NCBI GenBank assembly: GCA_033085395.1
Contig: JANQBS010000006.1
Coordinates: 62,001 to 126,000 of the forward strand
Direction: 5' to 3'
Origin: Xanthoparmelia taractica
Taxonomy: Eukaryota; Ascomycota; Lecanoromycetes; Lecanorales; Parmeliaceae
Length of the DNA: 64,000 nucleotides
The notes beneath the pieces are model-generated. The model searched no databases. It was not told the origin of the DNA and saw only the letters and a list, made by a program, of their open reading frames with translations. Made by a program: the position numbers and the translations under genes. Of this stretch, positions 57,102-64,000 are shown in pieces (the first letter of the stretch is position 1; the number at the start of each line of letters is the position of its first letter).

Positions 57102-57566
57102 TCAGAAGACTTCGATGTAGTCCTTGCCATTTCTGGACTTCAGAAGCCGTAACATGGCAGTAATGTTGCCAGTCTTCATTATAGCTTTCCAGTCATAATG
57201 CGACAATGCCCCCTTCCCATCGGCCGTTTCCCAGATAGCCCTCATCTGAATCAAGCGTTTCCTCCCTGGTCCAAGAAACATGGTTTGAAAGTCGTGCAAT
57301 AACGTCTCGTAGTCCTCGTCAATTGCAAGGACAACTGGCTCGGAAATGTTGTCGTAGTTAATCCTGACGGAGAAGGTGAGCTCTAAGTATTGCGAAGTCG
57401 TGTATGTGCCTTCGGTGGTGGCCCGCAAGAGCTCCGAGGCGCGCGTTGAGTGATTTGGGTTGCGAGTTGGGGTTGCGGAAGGTCTTGCGTTGTTACCGGT
57501 CATCGATGCCTGATGGTCCTGGCTCGTGTATGCGGGCGGCTGATCCTTGCCGTTGTTGGCCGCCAT
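57102..57566 (-). CDS. Hypothetical protein, 154 residues
   Basis: Single-exon frame with a proper ATG (57566). The first 45 residues are polar and Gln/Asn/Pro-rich (QPPAYTSQDHQAS). The remainder looks globular: YLELTFSVRINYDN, a conserved-looking acidic loop AIDEDYETLLHDFQTMF, and an end WKAIMKTGNITAMLRLLKSR. It shows alternating hydrophobic strands and could be a small alpha/beta or ubiquitin-like fold, but I do not recognise the family. Codon composition resembles that of neighbouring genes. Probably real, not certain. Confidence 0.5.
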   Translation of the reverse strand: MAANNGKDQPPAYTSQDHQASMTGNNARPSATPTRNPNHSTRASELLRATTEGTYTTSQYLELTFSVRINYDNISEPVVLAIDEDYETLLHDFQTMFLGPGRKRLIQMRAIWETADGKGALSHYDWKAIMKTGNITAMLRLLKSRNGKDYIEVF

Positions 57567-58565
57567 ACTTGATTGAGGTAAGGGGAGATGAGCTTGGTGG
57601 TTGATCGAAACGGGAGGAGAGAGGCTGCGCTTGACGAGGCAGTCAGAAGTGGTGCACTGTTCCGAGAGTTGTGATCAATACAACTGTTGTGATCAATACA
57701 ACTATGGCCGATAGATTATCCCCTGATGATCACGATGATTATGAAGATGAAGAAAATAATGGAGAGGGTGATGATACTGCCTGCATTGATAGCTGCAAGT
57801 GGGCTGTAATCTGTTTCCATTAGTTAGTTAAATATAACACTTTGGAGTGTGTGGGACAAGGCAAATGTCTTTGCTACACTAGTACCGTTTCGTTCCTCCC
57901 AGCACGCTCCCCAACCTTTGACGAAAGCGCCACCCAATAGATAACTGCTCAGGTCGCTATGAAGAGAAATTTGACACAAAGCCCGGCTTCGATTACTGAC
58001 GTCCATCTCTGTGGTCCTTCAACCAGTTGCGCAATCCAATCACGCACTGCCTTTTAATCAGAAGCTTTGCGACTTTTTTGGTTTCTCGGGCCCGGAGGCT
58101 GCTGAGATGGTTCGCAAAACAATTCCCAAAGAGTTTGTAACACTGCTCGAGACTCATTCAGGATCCTCTTATTCTCAAAATCCACACTTGCTGTCATTCA
58201 AGGGTACTGCAAAGCAGTTTAGCTTTCAAACTAATAGTCTTCATTTCCTTGACGCATATTTTTACGACGTCGACGGTAGATTGATGGGTTTGACGGCGTA
58301 TCGACTGAGCTAGGAATAACGCAAATCGAAGAAGTGGTCCTGGTCGAATGCTTGGCAAAACTCGATTTTATTGCCAACAAGGATTTCATGTGAAACAATC
58401 TCTGCCTTGAGAATCGGCGCAGTCGGTGGATTGTTCCCGAAGAAAAATATGATCTGAAGATGCAGTGCCAAATGAGAGACTGCAGTTTAAACTAAGTGTG
58501 GAACATTCTTGAGGAGAGGCAAGGTTGAGAGCTGGCACACGGTCCAGTGTCCTTATTCTTGCAAC
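57567..58565. other. Intergenic
   Basis: Contains the 18-bp perfect tandem duplication at 57668-57703 and short GA/AT-rich runs near 57735-57765. A plus-strand frame at 58011-58313 has no motif. Confidence 0.5.
57668..57703. repeat. Two perfect tandem copies of an 18-bp unit
   Basis: GTTGTGATCAATACAACT occurs twice head to tail. Each unit contains GTTGT...ACAAC arms around TGATCA-like bases, so each copy is itself nearly palindromic. It lies about 100 bp upstream of the hypothetical gene ending at 57102. Confidence 0.85.
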
Positions 58566-59457
58566 TCATCCTGAATTTTGCTGCTTGTTCCATTCTATGC
58601 ACTCTTCAAATTTGACGCCTTGTCCGCCAAAGATGTCCAGGGCGCTTCCAATTGTCAGGTCTACCCGGCCTCTGCTGAGTTGTTTGACCTTGGCCAAATC
58701 ATCTATGGTCTTTCCTCCACCAGCATAGGTCACTGGCAAAGTACACCATTGTCCCAGCTTTTCCACCAGTTCCTCATCTATGCCGCGTTGCAAGCCTTCG
58801 TTGTCAGCAGCATGTATCAAGAATTCCGAGCAGAAAGGCTCGAGCAGCTTTATGGACTCTGCCAGGGTCTGTGAGCATACACGGGAGGTCTATTCCAACG
58901 ACGGGACTGACTTTCATCCAGCTCCATGTCGGTCAGAGTCTGCCATTTATTCATTGCAACGAACCATTTGGCGCCTTGTCTTCGACAGCTTAAGTCTATG
59001 ACTAGCTTGCTTCGGTCCTGATTGAGCACATGCAGGACTGCATTTAGATGTTTCGTAGAGAATTTGGCATCTGGGAACAAATAAGATGTCACAATGACCT
59101 ACCGCGCGACCTCAGCCAAATGAAAAAGCATTCAACAAAAGAAGAATTTGTTACCTTCTCTGCACCTTTCTCGATCCACTGCTTTGCGTTTGTATTGTTG
59201 ATACCCCCACCTAGTTGTAAAGCACCTGGCCACGCTGATAATGCCTCTTCCGCTGCTATTTCGTTTCCGGGGCCAAGCATGATAACATGGGCCCCACTCA
59301 GTGCACTATCTTTGTAAAGCTGGGCATAATGGCTTGAAGGAAGTTTGGAGACATAGTTCGTCTTGAGTCCGGAAGCCTCGGTACTCAAAGTGCCACCTAC
59401 GATCTGTTTCACCTGACCAGAGTGCAAGTCAATGCATGGTCTGAATCGTGTCATCAC
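58566..59457 (-). CDS. HIS6: HIS6, ProFAR isomerase of histidine synthesis
   Basis: Exons 59457-59155, 59098-58912 and 58858-58566 (introns 56 and 53 nt) give 260 residues, the usual length for the eukaryotic enzyme. It converts ProFAR to PRFAR, the fourth step of histidine synthesis, with a TIM-barrel fold. The N-terminus FRPCIDLHSGQVKQIVGG carries the catalytic Asp in IDLHSG. Next come ALQLGGGIN and VIDLSCRR. Across the second splice comes EFLIHAADNEGLQRGID, and the C-terminus has the phosphate loop VTYAGGGKT followed by LTIGSALDIFGG. The second intron uses a GTCAGT donor; the acceptor chosen restores ELDEKSIKLLEP. Pathway partners are not in the window. Confidence 0.94.
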
Positions 59458-59600
59458 TCTATATTGCAGTGATATAGAAATTTGTAGTCGTACCGGCTAG
59501 GGTTGCACGCGTACGAAGTAGCATTGTTCGTCGGAGCAACTTTTTTCCAGTATTCTTTTGGCACTCGTTCATTCTACAACCTACATATCAGCGCAGCAAC
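59458..59600. promoter_or_regulatory. Very short bidirectional promoter, HIS6-FAF1
   Basis: 143 bp between the two start codons. No exact TGACTC Gcn4/CPC1 site was found, although HIS6 orthologues are often under cross-pathway control. Confidence 0.6.
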
Positions 59601-60488
59601 ATGGCACCAGTTTTGGGCAAAAGGAAGCGGCGAGATAATTTTACTGGTATTGACGTGAATCAGGGATCTACTGCAGACGACGATTACGCGAAGTCGCAAG
59701 CTCTTTTCCGGCAACATTTCGAGTCCACCTTTGAACCATTGCCAGGCTCCTTGGCTTGCCCATCCCCAGTCCATAACATCGACACGAAGCCGTCAGACGA
59801 AGAGCTCGAGTCTGACTGGGATGGGTTTTCGGACCATGGCGAAGAATGTGCAGAGACTGTACACCGTGCTACCATTGGGCCCTCCAATGCGGACATCTCC
59901 AAAGACGAATACAAAACATTTATGGTGAAAGCTCGAATCATTATTGTCCACCAATACCAAGCTGATTATGTATTATGACAGAGCGCAAAGCCTCCATCCT
60001 CCGTTATGAAAACATCTACAGCCAAGCGCAAACAGGCTACATCAACAGAAAATGATGAATCATCCGCAGACGCTGCCAATCTTAAGAAAGATCTAGCTTT
60101 GCAGCGGCTACTGAGAGAGTCTCATTTACTAGAATCGCAGTCGTCGCTGTCACATTTCGGTCAGAATCGTCACAAAGCTTTGGACCTGCGACTTCAGGAT
60201 ATGGGCTCCAAGTCTTCTGTCTTTGCGCAACTGAAGATGCCACTTGCTCAGAGGAAAGGAATCAATGCGAAGGCTACAGAAAGAGAAGAGCTTCGAAGAC
60301 GGGAGGCAAAAGAAAACGGCATAATCCTAGAGAAGGCTGGCAAACGCAAAAAGAAAGACAACAGCATGAGACAGAGAGGCATAGGTGCTCCAAGCGTCGG
60401 CAAATTTCAAGGAGGGATGTTGAAGCTCAATAAGAAAGACGTCGCCGAAATTGAGGGGCCGAAGAAGGTTGCAAGGCGTAAACGATAG
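59601..60488 (+). CDS. FAF1: FAF1-like ribosome biogenesis protein
   Basis: Exons 59601-59924 and 59982-60488 (57-nt GTGAAA...GACAG intron with GCTGAT branch site) give 276 residues. Yeast Faf1 is a nucleolar protein needed for early 18S rRNA processing and 40S assembly. The N-terminus is MAPVLGKRKRRDNF, then an acidic middle (DEELESDWDGFSDHG). The conserved C-terminal half has LQDMGSKSSVFAQLKMPLAQ, a Lys/Arg-rich helix (KATEREELRRREAKENG) and RGIGAPSVGKFQGGMLKLNK, which is the FAF1 family signature. The tail is basic (KKVARRKR). Highly charged composition and lack of hydrophobic core segments fit an assembly factor. Confidence 0.85.
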
Positions 60489-63400
60489 CTTTTTGGCAGT
60501 TTGGTTCTGCATGGATACCCTGGACCAGGGGATTTGGCGCTTCGGTGCGGCATAGAAACTAACAAGACTCAGCCAACAATATATCATTAATAAGTCATCT
60601 GAAACCCATAGTGGACACTTCAGATCCATGACATCAAGGTTCTGGGAGCCAAGAATGTCTATTGATAGGCAACGCCCAGCGTGGTCGTGGAATGGCAGGC
60701 CCCCGAGGTTGATCTCTTGTAACATCTAGACATACGCGTATCCAAGAAAAAGAGCTATTGTTGGCCAAAGCGAAATTCGAAGCGTCCGGAGAAGTCGCAA
60801 ACCCAAATCACAACTACGGTACACATAGCTTACATTACAGAAGCAATGGCCATCGTATACTTGTGTCCATCATGGTTGCCCAATTTGTTAGGTTGGTCCT
60901 CACTGTCTACTTTACACGTTGGCTTCACACTGAGGGGGAGCAATTGAGGATAAGGCGTGGTAGTACCTCTCATCGTGCTTCTTATATTCTCCGAGCTCAA
61001 GCACCGGAGAAAGGCTATACAAGATAGAGGCTATTTTTGACAGCAGGACAGCTGTTTGAGAGTCGGCATTCGAAACAGCATGGACTCAGACGTTTTCGTC
61101 TATGGAAAAGTCAACCAAGGGAAGTTTCAACCAACGGTGCCTGGTTTCTTGTTGGCGGTGGTTGGCCCCCAGTCTTCACTACCGCGTGCCCTATCTGTCT
61201 TGTTGATCGCTGTCCAGCTTTGGTATTGCTGCGTTCAGGAATTGTGTCTGGATGTGTTTGGCTCGTGCCTTTGGCCGCGCTCATCAACAAACAACGGCTC
61301 CAAAGTGAAAAGTGAACATAGTCCAGCTTCCAACGTGCTCTCTTGCTTTCCGGTCATGTCTCGACTGTAGTCATGCGATAGGCAAGTGGTCAAACAAGTG
61401 TATGGGCATTGGAAGTTCCCTATTTTGGAAATCCGTGTTTCGCAATTGTGTTGGCGCGCCTATTTTGGGGTTTCAGGCCGTTGATCAAACTGCCGTATCC
61501 CATTCGTGCTCTTGCATCACCACATTTCGGCACGATGGCGGGAAGTATACGTTGTTTGCAATACATGTTCTTGGTTTGGTTCCTAATTCCGCTACGTTGA
61601 AGGTCTTTCCGGAAAAACACGCATAACCCAGGACAGCTAGGCTGTATGATATCAGTCCAGTACTCGTGGAACTGGCCATGCGTACACAGCGTACGTGCAT
61701 TTCCGGAGCCCTCAAGCTTGGCAAGCAAGTTCTGTTTTTGCCATGTCTCCCAGTATCTTCTGCCACTTGCGCCTCTGTCACCCACAATGCCAACAAGTAC
61801 TTATGTAGTACGAATACGGACCCTTTCTTCCCATGGAGAAAAGGTTACTCACACGTGGTTGTATAGATTGCCGCGAGACATGTTGAACAATGTAGCCAAT
61901 CCAATCGGGGATTTGTCCCACTCCCTTTAGGACGGCAAGAGGAGTTTTCTAGAAAGCATGGTACATCCGACCACCAAACTCTTGACGGCTCACCGCCACC
62001 AGAACGACTTGGGATTCATACTACAGCAAGTCAGCATGCCGATGCAGGGTCCTTTGATGACTGATGGTCTGATGGGACCTGAAGAACCGATGAGTCATTA
62101 ATCAAGGGCTAGCGGGCGTTCCTTGTACTTACTCGGTTGACCAGTTGACATGAGGTCAGTCAGAGCGATGCTTCAACCGAAATGGCCCGCTTGTGTAGAA
62201 GCGTGCCGTGGCGGGACTAGACTATAATGGCTTCTGCTTTGAGCATGGCGTCATGTGAAATAATGGTCTTAGACGACGACTTGTTACATTATCGACCCAT
62301 CATTATGAATCCTTGCTCACCGAAAAAGGGATGGCAGAAGCCGGATCAAGCCTTGAGGTATTCCATGATTATTATTGTTGACCAGTTGTATTATTGATTG
62401 AAGGGCATTTATCTTCATGATTTATTCCGTCTCATCGCATCTTTGATTCTTGATTGATGATTTTCCTTGGCCAAACCTGAAACCTTTCTGAGGGGCATGC
62501 TTCAAGAGCCTCGGCAGCGGCCTAACCCGAAGGCTGTAAGCGCCCAAAATTAGATTTGCACTTGCAGGCTCCAAACCAATCACTCGCAGCATCTACCAGC
62601 TTACCACGCCTCGTTCCTTTTTGCGTGCCGCTGGACAAAATCACTCGTCCATATACTTAGGGTACTTAGGGATAGCCATCACCCCCAACTTTGGCACGCC
62701 ACTTCCCAGTATGACCGAGCACTACCGTCTACCGGGGAAAACCATTCCTCAATATCGACTATCGAGGTGGTGGAAGATGTCAGTAGGCTTCCACCGTGGA
62801 AGCAATTCAATATGACACAACCCTTACTTGACAGTTGCTTGAGCTTTCGCCTGTGATCATGTGATTGTCTTCGACCACAGAAGAAGGGCGCCCTTTGTAA
62901 GGCGTCGTCTAGTCAGCTGGGGTTGGCATGATTATTTTCGGGCATTTCGGCTTGGCTGTGCCTTAGGTGAGCATGATCTATCTGGCTTAGAGCATTCATT
63001 TCCGCACAGTCCATCGGACCAAAAAAAGACCACATTGACAACAAGGCTTTTGGGGGCCGTCAGAGTAATTCTTTTTGTACAAGAGTATCAATCACATGGC
63101 ATTTAATTCTGTAGGTCAGAAAAGACATGCATGGCGTAGATTTAGAAAAATTGGGAAGATGTGAAGAATAAGTAGCAGTAAGGAAGGAGGGTTGTTCGGT
63201 TGTGGCCATTAATAATGGTGGGCAAGGCCATTTATTTATTGGCGATTGGTTGATGATCTCAGCAAGGATGATGGATGGGCATGATCCCAAAGCCTGCCCC
63301 ATTCTTTCGACTACTTTTAAGTACCTTCGACCCCCGGTCCCAGTCTACTTTAATTATCTCTTTTTTTTGGCGCTTGTTTTAACACGAATCCAACCTGAAT

Positions 63401-64000
63401 CCTAGCACCATTTCCCTTCCCCCCCTTCTCTCTTTTCTTTCCCGCCAAAAATCCAGGCTCGTTTGACATTCGATTCCCAATTCTCAAACACAACTCGTCG
63501 ACTCCCCCCATTATTCTAAAACATCAGCGCTTCCCCTCACCCTCACACACTCACCTTCCCTTACTCGTACCTTAACCCCCCTACATACCTTACATCCCAA
63601 ACAAAGAAAACAATTCCACCTTTTTGCTTCCATCATTTCATTCTTCTACCTCGTCTCACTTTCCCGTCGCTACAGCTTCTCTCAAACACACACGTCCTCC
63701 CAAAGCTTGCTAATAATAGCGGTCTTGAAACGACCATTCAAGTTGATCAAGTGTTTCCGATATCGTATCGCGGTTGTTCCATCAAGCCTTGCCGGTGCGA
63801 GGGTTGGAAACAAGCGGACTCCCACAGGCAGGCCCTGCACTTTTGCCTTCAACCCATTCCAAATCGCGTCACTGCAAAACATCTGGAGGCCGGTACCTGC
63901 AGGACGACAGTATCACATTCCCTTCAAACTGCTGCTGCTTTGACACCCTCACCGATTTAATTCACCCCTGTTTGCGCGAGCTGCGAGCTGGCTTCGACCC
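60489..64000. other. Long 3' region without a supported gene
   Basis: Short frames on both strands (for example 61312-61626, 61420-61785) overlap without motifs or coherent splicing. AT-rich patches lie near 62370-62410. The stretch 63360-63690 is strongly pyrimidine-rich with C-runs, as in fungal promoters and 5' leaders, so a plus-strand gene may begin beyond the window's right edge. Confidence 0.45.

Noticed and set aside
61312..61930. Overlapping frames on both strands in the right-hand spacer
   Set aside because: No motifs, no splice pattern and mutual overlap; treated as non-coding.

Overview
The window reads as nuclear DNA of a filamentous ascomycete, probably a Dothideomycete or near relative. 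Genes lie on both strands, introns are mostly 45-90 nt with GT-AG ends, and many products are typical of filamentous fungi: an STE3 pheromone receptor, a LaeA-type methyltransferase, a DUF1996 secreted protein, a HeLo-like/NACHT/ankyrin NLR and a TDA3-type oxidoreductase. No rRNA, convincing tRNA or CRISPR was seen. Exon-intron models were built by hand from splice signals, reading-frame closure and family motifs; most multi-exon models close exactly in frame.

Layout. 0.5-9.3 kb: a-factor-type receptor STE3 (-), a membrane/coiled-coil protein of unknown function (+), and a large seven-pass DUF4203/TMEM198-like protein (-). 9.3-16.9 kb: long non-coding stretches with two families of decayed tandem repeats, the palmitoyltransferase partner ERF4 (-), and a 598-bp AT-rich element with terminal inverted repeats. 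16.9-25 kb: glycyl-tRNA synthetase, a LaeA-like methyltransferase and the COPII exchange factor SEC12 (all +), then a Myb/SANT-like protein (-). 26.6-37.2 kb is accessory in character: a small secreted protein, an unusual protein kinase with four 18-residue repeats, two broken genes (a 2EXR/F-box-like protein and an FAD monooxygenase), and a HeLo-like/NACHT/ankyrin NLR whose P-loop lies on a 25-nt exon. 37.2-42.2 kb has no supported gene. 42.2-60.5 kb is again gene-dense and housekeeping: DUF1996 protein, FHA-domain kinase, ribosomal protein eL41, AP-2 mu, succinyl-CoA ligase alpha, ELP3, a tiny V-ATPase subunit f (RNase-kappa family), a TDA3-like oxidoreductase, HIS6 and FAF1. The last 3.5 kb has no supported gene.

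The housekeeping genes serve translation (GRS1, eL41, ELP3, FAF1), membrane traffic (SEC12, AP-2 mu, V-ATPase subunit f, ERF4), the TCA cycle (LSC1) and histidine synthesis (HIS6). Two pairs are divergent with very short shared promoters (LSC1-ELP3, 204 bp; HIS6-FAF1, 143 bp). No metabolite cluster or phage-like system was found. The most interesting region is 26.6-37.2 kb, where an apparently intact NLR lies beside genes that have been lost or are being lost.
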